Shown here piece after piece: positions 8,112 through 16,634 of a stretch of DNA of 64,000 bases (position 1 is the first letter of the stretch; each line of letters begins with the position of its first letter). The position numbers were made by a program, and so were the translations under genes. The DNA lies in the NCBI GenBank assembly GCA_016218725.1, contig JACRDB010000098.1, positions 1-64,000 of the forward strand, written 5' to 3'. This DNA comes from Deltaproteobacteria bacterium. Lineage in GTDB: Bacteria; Myxococcota_A; Polyangia; Polyangiales; Ga0077539. Below the pieces are notes generated by a model, which was not told where the DNA came from, did no database searches, and saw only the letters and a list, made by a program, of their open reading frames with translations.

Positions 8112-9248
8112 TTACAGCCCCAAAACGCGCTCGACCAGCACCGGGTCCACCTCGCGGCAGGGGCCCGCCAGCCCCGCGACGCTCTGGAACCAGCCCGCCT
8201 CCGGCGAGCCCTCCCGCGCCGTGGCGCAGCGGCGGTAGAGCGCCACCCCCTGGCTCGTCACGCTCAGGCGCCGCGCCGCGCGGTCCTCCAGGCACTGCTG
8301 CAGGCACGCCAGGGCGCCCGCGCTGTCCCCCGCGGGGAAGGTGCACCGCGAGCCCACGCTCTGCGTCGCCGGCGCGTAGCGCACCAGCACGTCCACCCGC
8401 CGGGCCTCGGCGCAGTCCCCGGGCGCCGCCCCCGAGGGCGACGGGCTGCACGCGCTCTGGGTGTGCCGGTCCAGCCAGCGGGTGCCCGCCCCCACGGAGG
8501 TCACCAGGAGCTCCGACGGCGCCGGCACCCCCGCGCAGGGGTCGCCCCCCGCCGAGGGTGCCCGCCCCGCCTGCGCCAGCGCCATCCCGCACCGCAGCTG
8601 CCGCGAGACGTTCCCCGCCCGACACCAGGACAGCTCCCGGTTGGCCGCCTCGCGCGTGGCGTCGTCCGCGTCGGCGCCGGGCGTCACCGGCACCCACGCG
8701 GGCGACGGATCAAAGGACAGGGCCCCCCGCACCTCCGGGCAGGTGTCAAAGCGCGCGATCTGGACGTGGTCTACGTGCCCGATCACCGCCACCTCCAGCG
8801 TGCCCCCGCGCGCCGCCGTGGCCGTCAGCCCCCGGAGGATCGCCCCCGCGCACACCCAGCGGTTCACCCCGCGGCCCTGCCCGGGCAGCGCGTCGCAGGC
8901 CGCCGTGGCCTCCGCGCGGAAATCGTAGCGCCCAGGGTCGAAGAGCGCGTCGGACCGGCACGCGAAGCGCCAGTGCAGCGGATCGTCGTCCACCGGGACC
9001 AGGTCGCACACGGCCCCGAGCGCCAGCCGCACCCGGTCCAGCGCCGCCATCGCCTCGCGCACGGTCTCCTCCTGGAGCCCCTGGCGACACCGCCGCTCCA
9101 GCGCCCTCACGGCCTCGGCGCTCGCCCCCGCGTCCCCCACCGCCACCGCCGACGGCGCCAGGGGCTCCCCCTCCGGCGACACCCCCGCGGGCACCGTCGC
9201 CCGACACGCGAGCACCCACCCGACCGCCAGCGCGCCAGGGGCACGCAT
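8112..9248 (-). CDS. Cysteine-rich lipoprotein, function unknown
   Basis: The protein has 378 residues. A signal sequence ends in the lipobox WVLAC (Cys15), so it is likely lipid-anchored in the envelope. Many cysteines are spread over the mature chain (DLVPVDDDPLHWRFAC, QQCLEDRAAR and others), suggesting disulfides in a periplasmic or surface domain. No catalytic motif is recognised. The start at 9248 is chosen because it gives a complete lipoprotein signal and because its ATG overlaps the TGA of the upstream gene (ATGA). The pair is therefore almost certainly cotranscribed and translationally coupled, and the products may act together. Confidence 0.7.
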   Translation of the reverse strand: MRAPGALAVGWVLACRATVPAGVSPEGEPLAPSAVAVGDAGASAEAVRALERRCRQGLQEETVREAMAALDRVRLALGAVCDLVPVDDDPLHWRFACRSDALFDPGRYDFRAEATAACDALPGQGRGVNRWVCAGAILRGLTATAARGGTLEVAVIGHVDHVQIARFDTCPEVRGALSFDPSPAWVPVTPGADADDATREAANRELSWCRAGNVSRQLRCGMALAQAGRAPSAGGDPCAGVPAPSELLVTSVGAGTRWLDRHTQSACSPSPSGAAPGDCAEARRVDVLVRYAPATQSVGSRCTFPAGDSAGALACLQQCLEDRAARRLSVTSQGVALYRRCATAREGSPEAGWFQSVAGLAGPCREVDPVLVERVLGL

Positions 9249-11581
9249 CAGCGCCCCCCGGCGAGGTCCACCAGCGTGGACAGGTCCAGCGCCAGGTACG
9301 GACTGAACCACGGTTCATCGTCCGCCGTGCCCGCCGTGAGGTGCAGCATCAGCCCCACGGACACCAGCCTCGGGGCCACGGACAGCGGCCCCCAGCCAGC
9401 CCCCAGGGTGAACCCCACCCCCGCCCGCGTCACCTGCGCATGCTCAAAAGACACCGCGCTGGCCAGGGAGACCGTCGCGTCCAGCCCGAAGCCCCAGGGC
9501 AGCCGCGCGTGGGCGTAGCCCACCGGCAGGAGCGCCCCGAGGGAGGCCGGGGCCGTGAAGAACGCCGCGAGCTGCACGTCCCCCAGGAGCCCCACGTGGA
9601 GCCACCGCGCTGGCGCCAGGGCCCGGCTCTCGCGCACCCGGAAGCTCGCCCGGGCCAGGCACTCGTAGGGCTGCGTGTCGTCCCGGTAGAGCGCCAGGAA
9701 CGCGTGGAAGGTCTGGTCCACCAGCAGCCCGTCGGGGTCCGGGGGCACCTCTGCCCGCACCCCCGCCGCCGAGCCCCGAGGGCAGCGGTCTTCGCGGGAC
9801 ACCAGCACCACCAGCGCGCTCGACGGCGGCGCCGCGGGCGCGCCCCGCACGCCCCCCACCACGGGCAGCGCGTCCGTGAGCACCGTGGTGGCGTCAGGCA
9901 CGTTCCACACCGCCGCCGCCGTGGGCGACGCCGCGAAGCGGAAGGACAGCGCGCTCCTCCCCCGCACGAACGCGAACACGTCGTGCTCGTCGTGGTCCAG
10001 GGAGCGCCACGGCCGCAGCGGGTCCGTCGCCCCGCCCCCGAGCTGCAGCCCCACGGGCACCCAGTGCCTCGCCGGGTCCAGCACCAGCGCGCGCAGGAGC
10101 GCCACCCCCTGAGGGCCCCGCGCCGCCTCGGCGCTCCCGGCCTGGCGGAGCTCCAGGGCCCCAGCCCTCCAGAGCGTGCGTGAGGTCTCGTCGTCCAGCG
10201 CACGACAGTCGTTGTCCAGGCAGAGGTAGAGCCCCTCGGAGGCCCCCTGCGGGGCGATCCCATCCCCCACCATCGCCACCACCAGCGGCGCCGCGCCCTC
10301 CGGGTCCCCCGCGGCCGACGGGAGCGTGCGGCACTCCTCCCGCAGCGCCGTGGACGGCTCCGCCCCGCCCACCGAGAGCGCCCTCATCCGCCGCTGGAAG
10401 CACAAGCCCCTCGGGGCAGTCTCCTGCCCTGCCCGAGCCCCGGTGCCCGCCACGCTGGCCAACGCCACCGGCGCCGCCACCGCCGAGAGCCTCGCGCACC
10501 GCGCCCCCGGTGGCACAAAGGACGGCGCCTCCAGTGGTGTAGGTGTATATCGGTCTGTGACACACACCTCCAGACCTCGACGTACACTGTCCCACTCATC
10601 GAGGGTGGGAACGAGGGTGTTCGACGCTCGGCCGTAGCGCCCGGACAGCGCGCGAGAGACCACGGCGTCGGGCACCTGGACGCCGTCGTCGTCGAGGCGC
10701 AGGGCGCCATGGACCCTCGGGGGGGCGTCCCCGGAGGGGACGTCTGCGAGCCACAGGGCCCCGGCGTCGGCGGCGGTGCGGAGCTCTGCGAGGGCGTCCT
10801 CGGGGAGCTCCCGGGGCGCGAAGCGGAAGGCCCCGGAGCGCGGCGTCCAGCGCGCGCGGAACCACGGGTGATTCGGGTCCGCGGGGGTGGCAAAGGCGCG
10901 GCGCAGGGCCGTGAGCGGGTCGCCACCGGTGATGCGCCCGACGAGCACCGCGGCCTCGGCGCCGTCGCGCCCGGCGTACACCGCGTAGGAGGCGCCCGCG
11001 TCGAGCACCTCCCGGGCGCGGTCCGTGGGGAGCGTGTGGGCCGTGGGCGCGCGGGACAGCCCCGGGGCCGCGGCGCCCTCGGGCAGGGGTTGGAAGCGAA
11101 GCACCGTGCGCCCGGCCCCGCAGGAGGGGGGCGGCGCGGCCCCGGCGGGGTGTACCCGGTCGACCACCGGGAGGCGCGTCTGGCTGTCTCCGTGGGCGTA
11201 GAACTCCGAGCGGTCGGCGACGAAGAGGTCCGTGCAGCTCTCGCGGAAGAGGGACTCCACGGGCCCGGAGCCCCGGCGGGCAAAGAGCGAACGTGGGTTG
11301 GTGGCGCTGGGGGCGTGGACCCTCTCGGCCAGGACCAGGGCGAGGGAGGCGAAATCGGTCTCTGCCGGGGTGACCTGGGCCATCGCGTCGGGAGAGAGCC
11401 CGTAGACGCAGCCCGGCTGGGTGCGGAGCACCGTGGCCAGGGTGACCGGCAGGGTGGTGCCTCGGGCCGCCGCGGGGCTCGACGCCAGGGTCGAGGGCGA
11501 GGACACAAAGGCGAAGCAGTCCAGCGCGGCCGCGGGGCGGCCGACCAGGACCAGGACAGCGGCGACGGCTCCCGAGCGCAT
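9248..11581 (-). CDS. Large secreted envelope protein with beta-barrel-like C-terminus
   Basis: The protein has 777 residues with a cleavable signal peptide (residues 1 to about 19, ending RPAAA). The central part is unrecognised and rich in Asp, Arg and paired cysteines. The last 170 or so residues alternate hydrophobic and polar strands (GFGLDATVSLASAV, AGVGFTLGAGWGPLSV) and resemble an outer-membrane barrel or its end. It is the first gene of a two-gene operon with the Cys-rich lipoprotein. Its start lies 63 nt from the divergent lipoprotein gene at 11645, so the two promoters are back to back, each with a TAnnnT hexamer close to its start. Function unknown. Confidence 0.66.
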   Translation of the reverse strand: MRSGAVAAVLVLVGRPAAALDCFAFVSSPSTLASSPAAARGTTLPVTLATVLRTQPGCVYGLSPDAMAQVTPAETDFASLALVLAERVHAPSATNPRSLFARRGSGPVESLFRESCTDLFVADRSEFYAHGDSQTRLPVVDRVHPAGAAPPPSCGAGRTVLRFQPLPEGAAAPGLSRAPTAHTLPTDRAREVLDAGASYAVYAGRDGAEAAVLVGRITGGDPLTALRRAFATPADPNHPWFRARWTPRSGAFRFAPRELPEDALAELRTAADAGALWLADVPSGDAPPRVHGALRLDDDGVQVPDAVVSRALSGRYGRASNTLVPTLDEWDSVRRGLEVCVTDRYTPTPLEAPSFVPPGARCARLSAVAAPVALASVAGTGARAGQETAPRGLCFQRRMRALSVGGAEPSTALREECRTLPSAAGDPEGAAPLVVAMVGDGIAPQGASEGLYLCLDNDCRALDDETSRTLWRAGALELRQAGSAEAARGPQGVALLRALVLDPARHWVPVGLQLGGGATDPLRPWRSLDHDEHDVFAFVRGRSALSFRFAASPTAAAVWNVPDATTVLTDALPVVGGVRGAPAAPPSSALVVLVSREDRCPRGSAAGVRAEVPPDPDGLLVDQTFHAFLALYRDDTQPYECLARASFRVRESRALAPARWLHVGLLGDVQLAAFFTAPASLGALLPVGYAHARLPWGFGLDATVSLASAVSFEHAQVTRAGVGFTLGAGWGPLSVAPRLVSVGLMLHLTAGTADDEPWFSPYLALDLSTLVDLAGGR

Positions 11582-11591
11582 GGGTGCGGTG

Positions 11592-11597
11592 AGGGTA
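11592..11597 (-). promoter_or_regulatory. -10-like hexamer TACCCT near start codon
   Basis: Read on the minus strand, TACCCT ends 10 nt before the ATG at 11581. It pairs back to back with the plus-strand box at 11630. Confidence 0.4.
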
Positions 11598-11629
11598 GAA
11601 CCCGTGGCGCCGGGGAGGCCACTTTCGGG

Positions 11630-11635
11630 TACACT
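11630..11635 (+). promoter_or_regulatory. -10-like hexamer TACACT near start codon
   Basis: CGGG-TACACT ends 9 nt before the ATG at 11645 and only 6 nt before the alternative GTG at 11642. Confidence 0.42.
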
Positions 11636-11644
11636 CCCGAGGTG

Positions 11645-12625
11645 ATGCTTCTTCGGTGGTGCTCCCTGGGCCTCCTGGCCCTCTACCTCGGGGCCTGCGG
11701 CGGGCCCACCCGGGGCGGCTTCAACCCCGCCGACGGGGGAGAGCCCTCGGACACCCGGGTGACCCCGGTTACGGACACGGCCCTCCCCGGGGACACCGGT
11801 CGGCGCTGCGCCCGCCAGGAGGACTGCGACGACGGGTTCCCCTGCACGGACGACGCATGCGTGGTCGGGGGCGTGTGCGAGCACCTCCCGAACGACCGGC
11901 TGTGCAGGAACCCCGGCGAGCGGTGCTTCCCCACGCGGGGCTGCGCGTCGGGGGCCTCGTGCATGAGCGACATGGACTGCGACGACCGGGTGGAGTGCAC
12001 CCGGGACCTGTGCGCCGCAGGCGGCGCGTGCCAGCACCTGCGCAACGACGGGCGCTGCACCATGGGCCAGGTGTGCTCGGTGACCTCCGGGTGCGTGGCC
12101 ATGGGTCGGTGTGCCATGGACGTGGACTGCGACGACCGGGCCTTCTGCAACGGCACCGAGCGCTGCGTGGGGGGCATGTGCCAGCCCGGGACCCCGCCGG
12201 ACTGCTCGGACATGGAGCCCTGCACCGGGGACGTGTGCAATGAAATGGCCCGGCGCTGCGACCACCCGCGGCTGGAGATGTGCGGGGGCATGGTCATGGC
12301 GGGCACCTACACCCTGGACATGCCGCCGGCGTATACGTGCGGCGCGGGGAGCTTCGGCCCCGTCACCCGGGTGACCCTGGCGCTGACCGGGACCGTGGTG
12401 ACCGTGACGGGCTTCCCGGTGCCGCTCACGGGCACGGCCATGGGGGCGATGTTCAGCGTGCGCGGCACCCAGTCCCAGGGGGGCTGCACCTGGCAGTACA
12501 ACCTCCAGGGGTCCTTCACCCGCGCGGGGCGCTTCGACGGGACCTGGAACCTCGCCTTTGACCTCTGTGACGTGACCCGGATGTGCTTCACGCGCTCCGG
12601 GCTCCTGACCGGGAGCAGCATGTGA
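11645..12625 (+). CDS. Cys-rich repeat lipoprotein, member 1 of tandem pair
   Basis: The protein has 326 residues with the lipobox LGAC (Cys18). After an Asp/Thr/Pro-rich tether come about four repeats of roughly 40 residues, each with CxxDxDCDDR, CTxDxC, GGxCxH and CxxGxxC elements. A C-terminal beta domain follows (about 215-326). Cys-rich repeats of this type are common on the surface of Polyangia and probably form disulfide-knotted stalks. The 3' end overlaps the next gene by four bases, and the next product has the same architecture, so the pair arose by tandem duplication and is cotranscribed. Confidence 0.76.
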   Translation: MLLRWCSLGLLALYLGACGGPTRGGFNPADGGEPSDTRVTPVTDTALPGDTGRRCARQEDCDDGFPCTDDACVVGGVCEHLPNDRLCRNPGERCFPTRGCASGASCMSDMDCDDRVECTRDLCAAGGACQHLRNDGRCTMGQVCSVTSGCVAMGRCAMDVDCDDRAFCNGTERCVGGMCQPGTPPDCSDMEPCTGDVCNEMARRCDHPRLEMCGGMVMAGTYTLDMPPAYTCGAGSFGPVTRVTLALTGTVVTVTGFPVPLTGTAMGAMFSVRGTQSQGGCTWQYNLQGSFTRAGRFDGTWNLAFDLCDVTRMCFTRSGLLTGSSM

Positions 12626-13740
12626 ACCTCCGCGCGTGGTGGTGTCTGGTCCTGGCCCTGGGTTGCTCGGACAACACGGGGCGCTCCTTCAGCGACGCGG
12701 GCGGCGGCGACGCGGGCTGCGCCCGCAACGAGGACTGCGACGACCGGGTGCCCTGCACCCGGGACCGGTGCCTCGTGGGCGGCGTGTGCGAGCACGACCC
12801 GGACAACACCATGTGCACCGCCCCGCAGGTGTGCTCCGCCGCCGGCTGCGGCAGCCCCGGCGCCCGGCGGTGCACCGCCACCGCCCAGTGCGACGACATG
12901 GTGCCCTGCACCCGGGACTCGTGCCTGGTGGACGGCACCTGCCGGAGCACCCCGCAGGATGACCTGTGCCCCATGGGCCAGCGCTGCGACGCCGCCCGCG
13001 GGTGCGGCTCGGGCATGCCCACGCCCACCATGTGCCGCATGGCCTCGGACTGCATGGACATGTTCGACTGCACCGAGGACGCCTGCGGCGTGGACGGGCG
13101 CTGCATCCACGTCCCGCAGAACAGCCGCTGCGGCGTCGGGCGCTCCTGCGCCGCGGGCATGGGCTGCATCGCCACCACCGCGTGCTCCAGCAACCGCGAC
13201 TGCGACGACGGGCGCCGCTGCAACGGCGCCGAGCGCTGCTCGGAGCTGGCCTGCGTGGCCGGCACCGCGGTCAACTGCGATGACATGGTCGCCTGCACCA
13301 TGGACGCCTGCGCGGAGACCGGCGCGGAGATGTGCACGCACACGGTGATGGCGTCGTGCATGGGCATGGTGCGCAGCGGGATCTACAACGCCATGACGCC
13401 CGCGCGCTTCACCTGCTCGGCCCTGGGCATGGTGGCCGTGATGCTGGACATCTCGTACTACCAGTTCAGCGTGAGCGCCACGGAGCTGGTGGTGACCCCG
13501 GGGCCCTCGGGCCCCACCATGCGCCAGTCCCCCGCCCCCACCGGCGCCGAGTTCGACGTGAACGGCACCGTCGCGGGCACCTGCAACGAGCTGTACCGCC
13601 TCCAGGGCCGCTTCACCGACGCCACGCACTTCACCGGGACCTTCTCCGTGCGCTTCGTGGACGGCTTCCCCGGCGGGTGCTCCCTCGCCCCGGACTGCGT
13701 CGCCAGGATGTTCCCCGTGGTGGGTACCGCCAGGATGTAG
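12622..13740 (+). CDS. Cys-rich repeat lipoprotein, member 2 of tandem pair
   Basis: The protein has 372 residues. It starts at GTG 12622, which overlaps the TGA of the paralogue (GTGA) and gives a lipoprotein signal ending LALGC (Cys16). Five Cys-rich units (for example EDCDDRVPCTRDRC) precede a C-terminal beta domain (about 255-372) whose last strands resemble those of member 1. The extra repeat explains the greater length. The domain order (lipid anchor, tether, Cys-stalk, beta head) suggests a displayed surface protein. Stop codon is TAG. The 290 bases that follow, up to the convergent SDR gene, contain no gene or signal I can support. Confidence 0.76.
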   Translation: MNLRAWWCLVLALGCSDNTGRSFSDAGGGDAGCARNEDCDDRVPCTRDRCLVGGVCEHDPDNTMCTAPQVCSAAGCGSPGARRCTATAQCDDMVPCTRDSCLVDGTCRSTPQDDLCPMGQRCDAARGCGSGMPTPTMCRMASDCMDMFDCTEDACGVDGRCIHVPQNSRCGVGRSCAAGMGCIATTACSSNRDCDDGRRCNGAERCSELACVAGTAVNCDDMVACTMDACAETGAEMCTHTVMASCMGMVRSGIYNAMTPARFTCSALGMVAVMLDISYYQFSVSATELVVTPGPSGPTMRQSPAPTGAEFDVNGTVAGTCNELYRLQGRFTDATHFTGTFSVRFVDGFPGGCSLAPDCVARMFPVVGTARM

Positions 13741-14030
13741 CGCCGCCCTGGGACCTCGGCGAAACCCGCAACGACGGCGGGCCCTGTCCGAGCTCAGGAC
13801 CCAGGTCCCGAACCCAGCACCCAGGCCCTGACCGCAACCCCTCCCAGAGTCTCCACGAGGAGGAAATCTCAGACAGAATCTCGAGCGGGGTGGTGGACCC
13901 ATTTTCGCGAGCGCAACCGGGGCCATTCTGCTAAGCCGACACATCAGGAGACCGTCCGCCATTTCCGACTGGAAGGTGTCTGACAAGCGCAGTGCGCATC
14001 CCGTGGGACAGACCCGCGGTGGCTGTCAAA

Positions 14031-14993
14031 TTACGCGAGGCGCGGCATCGCGGCGATGCCCTCGACGACGCTCACCGCGGGCGTGTACCCGAGGCCGACG
14101 CGGGCCTTGTCGGTCTTCACGGTGACCGAGCGCGACATCATCGCGATGGCGAAGGCCGTCATCGGCGGCGCCTTGCGCACCCCGAAGAGCCGCCACGCGC
14201 CCTCCACCGCCACCGCGAGCGGGCGCGCGACGGCCCCCGGCATCGAGCGCTCGGGCAGCGTCACCCCCTGCGTCCCCGCCAGCGCCCCGAGGAACTCCCG
14301 CAGCGTCCGCGTCCCCTCGTCGGCGATGAAGTAGGCCTGACCCCCTTCGCCCGCGGTGAGCGCGAGTTCGACCGCGAGGGCGACGTTGTGCACGTGGGCG
14401 GTGGACGTGAGGTGGCGCCCGCCGTCGAGCCAGGCCCACGCCCCCTCGCGCGCCATGCGGAGGATCGCCGGGAGCACCGAGGTGTCGCGCGGCCCCCACA
14501 CGAAGCGCGGCCGCAGCGAGATCGTGGTGAAGCCCTCGGCGTTGGCCGCGAGAACGCGCCGCTCGGCCTCGGCCTTCGTCTCGCTGTAGAGGTAGCGCTG
14601 CTGTTTCGGGTAGGGGGCGACCTCGTCGATGTCGACGAGGTCGTGGCCGTCGAAGAGGGCCGCCTCGGTGCCGATGTGGACGAAGCGGCGGACGCCCGCG
14701 CGCCGGGCGGCGTCGAGGGCGCGGGTGGTGCCCTCGACGTTGCCCTTCCTGAAGTCCTCGCGCGACCCCCACTCCTCGACGTAGGCGGCGCAGTGGATCA
14801 CCGCGTCGACGCCCGCGAGGTGGGTCGCGTCGAGCGTGTCGAGGTCGCTGGTGACGGGCGTCGCGCCGAACCTCCGTACCGCCTCCGCCGAGCGCTCCGA
14901 GCGCGCCATCGCCAGCACCTCGTGGCGCGCCGCGAGGCGCTCGATGACGTGACCGCCGACGAACCCTGACCCACCCGTGACGAACACCTTCAT
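14031..14993 (-). CDS. NAD(P)-dependent epimerase/dehydratase (extended SDR)
   Basis: This 320-residue Rossmann protein begins MKVFVTGGSGFVGGHV, the NAD(P)-binding glycine motif TGGxGFxG. The catalytic block YSETK (YxxxK) is near residue 130, with upstream HIGTEA as the Ser/Thr strand and DAVIHCAAYVEEWG as the nucleotide-sugar/sterol-type SDR strand. It resembles 3-beta-hydroxysteroid-dehydrogenase/dihydroflavonol-reductase-like SDRs; the substrate is unknown. An AGGAGG ribosome site lies just before the ATG at 14993. It is divergent from a LysR regulator, the usual layout for regulator and target, so control by that LysR protein is likely. Confidence 0.84.
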   Translation of the reverse strand: MKVFVTGGSGFVGGHVIERLAARHEVLAMARSERSAEAVRRFGATPVTSDLDTLDATHLAGVDAVIHCAAYVEEWGSREDFRKGNVEGTTRALDAARRAGVRRFVHIGTEAALFDGHDLVDIDEVAPYPKQQRYLYSETKAEAERRVLAANAEGFTTISLRPRFVWGPRDTSVLPAILRMAREGAWAWLDGGRHLTSTAHVHNVALAVELALTAGEGGQAYFIADEGTRTLREFLGALAGTQGVTLPERSMPGAVARPLAVAVEGAWRLFGVRKAPPMTAFAIAMMSRSVTVKTDKARVGLGYTPAVSVVEGIAAMPRLA

Positions 14994-15042
14994 GGTCAAC
15001 CTCCTGTCTCTCGACGGGTCCGAACATGCGCCCGCTCTATCC

Positions 15043-15066
15043 ATGTGTCGAATCGATGGTATACAT
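15043..15066. promoter_or_regulatory. Candidate LysR operator in the SDR/LysR divergent region
   Basis: ATGT and ACAT form outer arms around ATCGAT and GTATAC palindromes between the two divergent genes. It lies just before the preferred LysR start at 15074. LysR regulators usually bind dyads in this position. Weak sequence evidence. Confidence 0.3.
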
Positions 15067-15073
15067 CCCGATC

Positions 15074-15988
15074 ATGGTCCCCGTCGATGATCTCCCGCTG
15101 CTGGCCGCCCTCGACGCGCTCCTCAGCGAGCGCCACGTCACGCGGGCCGCGCGGCGCCTCGGCATCACCCAGTCGTCGATGAGCCACCACCTCGCCCGCC
15201 TGCGGCTGCGCTTCGGCGACGCCCTCCTCGTGCGCGCGGGGCGCGCGATGGCGCTCACCCCGCGCGCTGAAGCCATGGCCGGGCCGCTCCGCGAGGCGCT
15301 CGACGCGGTGCGGCGCGCGGTGGCCGACGCCGACCCCTTCGACCCCGCCACCACGTCGCGCACCTTCACGCTGGCGACGCCCGACCTCCTCGCCCCCGCG
15401 CTCCCCGACCTCCTCGCCGCGATGAACGCCGCCGCCCCCGGCGCGGGCCTCCGCGCGCTCGCGCAGCCCGTCGACGCGCCCGCGGCCCTCGCCTCGGGCG
15501 CGTGCGAGCTCCTCCTCGGCGCGGCCCCCGCGTCGGCGCCGGGCGTGGTGCTCAAGCGGCTCGGCGCCATCCACTGGTGCGTCCTCGCGCGGCGCGGCCA
15601 CCCCGCGTTCGCGGGACGCCTCACCGTCGCCGCGTGGGAGCGCTACCCCCACGTGGTGGTGCGCTCGGGCAACGCGTCGCCCAACCGGGTTGCGCGGGCG
15701 CTGGAGGGCGCTGGCGTGAAGCGTAGGGTGGGGGTCGCGGTGCCGGGCTTCCTCGCGGCGCCGTGGGTGGTGGCGCGCACCGACATGCTGTTCACCGCGC
15801 CGCGCGAGCTCGTAGGCGAGGTGGTCCGCGCGCTCGACCTGGTGATGCTCGACCCACCGGTGGCGCTCCCGGCGATCCCCGTCGCGGCGATGTGGCACGA
15901 GCGCGTCGACGGCGACGCGGGGCACCGCTGGCTCCGCGGGGTGGTGGTGAAGGCGCTGAAGGCGAGGCTCGCAGTCGGTGAGGGGTGA
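15074..15988 (+). CDS. LysR-family transcriptional regulator
   Basis: The protein has 304 residues. The N-terminal winged helix-turn-helix (about residues 5-62) reads LLAALDALLSERHVTRAARR and LGITQSSMSHHLARLRLRFG, the standard LysR recognition helix. An effector-binding domain follows, with TFTLATPDLLAPALPDLL at its start and ERYPHVVVRSGNASPNRVARAL in the second half. It probably senses a small molecule and regulates the divergent SDR gene and itself. ATG 15074 is preferred because it leaves the usual short N-terminus; ATG 15056 is possible. LysR proteins of this NodD/SyrM-like type can activate or repress. Confidence 0.88.
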   Translation: MVPVDDLPLLAALDALLSERHVTRAARRLGITQSSMSHHLARLRLRFGDALLVRAGRAMALTPRAEAMAGPLREALDAVRRAVADADPFDPATTSRTFTLATPDLLAPALPDLLAAMNAAAPGAGLRALAQPVDAPAALASGACELLLGAAPASAPGVVLKRLGAIHWCVLARRGHPAFAGRLTVAAWERYPHVVVRSGNASPNRVARALEGAGVKRRVGVAVPGFLAAPWVVARTDMLFTAPRELVGEVVRALDLVMLDPPVALPAIPVAAMWHERVDGDAGHRWLRGVVVKALKARLAVGEG

Positions 15989-16038
15989 GTGCGCTCAACC
16001 CTCCGAACGGTGTCCGGTCGCACCCGCCGAGCGTGGTT

Positions 16039-16170
16039 TCAGCGCGCGTCGGGCGTGGCGAGCCACGCTTCGAGCGCTGGCGCGTCGAGGTCGACCACGA
16101 CGTCCCCAACGGTGTCGGCCCGCGCGTCGAGACGGGCGCGGAGGGTGTCGCCCTCCGTCGCGGAGTTCGG
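16039..16170 (-). pseudogene. C-terminal fragment of an Rpn/DUF4351-like gene
   Basis: The minus strand encodes DTLRARLDARADTVGDVV followed by VDLDAPALEAWLATPDAR and a stop. This closely matches the C-terminus of the intact gene at 16635-17567 (VRLGDVVLDLDAPALAVWLS). Upstream, the frame loses similarity at once and no start is visible. It looks like the surviving tail of a second copy of the same family. The scar lies between the LysR gene and the direct repeat at 16568. Confidence 0.55.
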
Positions 16171-16256
16171 CGTCGCATCGCTTACGCCATGCTTGCAGGT
16201 CGGCGAGCGCGCCCATGACTTCGTTCGTTTCGGTGTGGTCTGGGCCCCGTGCTTCG

Positions 16257-16505
16257 CGTCGCCTCTTCTCCTTCGGCCCCCTTTGGCTACAGCGGCTATC
16301 ACGCGATTGGGAGCGGCGCTACGTCATCGGCACCGATGCAGAGTCGCCCTGATACGTCGTAGACCTGGCCACCGGGCGCTGGCGCGCGATCCCTCCCCGC
16401 ACGGGGTGGTCGCTCAACCGACCCAAGCTCGTCAACGGCTGCCCCAACCTCATCCGGATCCGCCTGGACTCTTTGGGTCCCGAGCAACCTGCACAAGGAC
16501 CCTGA
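16257..16505 (+). pseudogene. Fragment of an unidentified gene with in-frame TGA
   Basis: A plus-strand frame reads LFSFGPLWLQRLSRDW, ERRYVIGTDAESP, then TGA at 16350-16352. It continues in the same frame with YVVDLATGRWRAIPPRTGW and PNLIRIRLDSLG to TGA at 16503-16505. The continued protein-like composition on both sides of the stop suggests a decayed gene. I cannot name the family, and its 5' end is not identifiable. Confidence 0.4.
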
Positions 16506-16567
16506 CCGCCACGGGCGCGCCCCGGGCTACCTGGAGGTCCAGGGTTCGAAAGCCACGCCGCCCCGTA

Positions 16568-16606
16568 CGGCGCGACACTCCCTCCGTGGACCCCCTGGAC
16601 CGCGCC
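16568..16606 (+). repeat. Direct repeat copy A (39 bp) left of Rpn-like gene
   Basis: This segment matches 17714-17752 at 37 of 39 positions. It includes a copy of the first seven codons of the flavoprotein gene (GTGGACCCCCTGGACCGC). It is a stub: after the repeat the sequence diverges into the 3' flank of the Rpn-like gene. Confidence 0.8.
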
Positions 16607-16634
16607 ATTGCAGGTACCAGGGGCGTGGCCTGGG

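Noticed and set aside
13741..14030. Small gene or RNA in the 290-bp gap
   Set aside because: Open frames here are Arg/Ser-rich shadows without starts or ribosome sites, and no stable structure was noticed.
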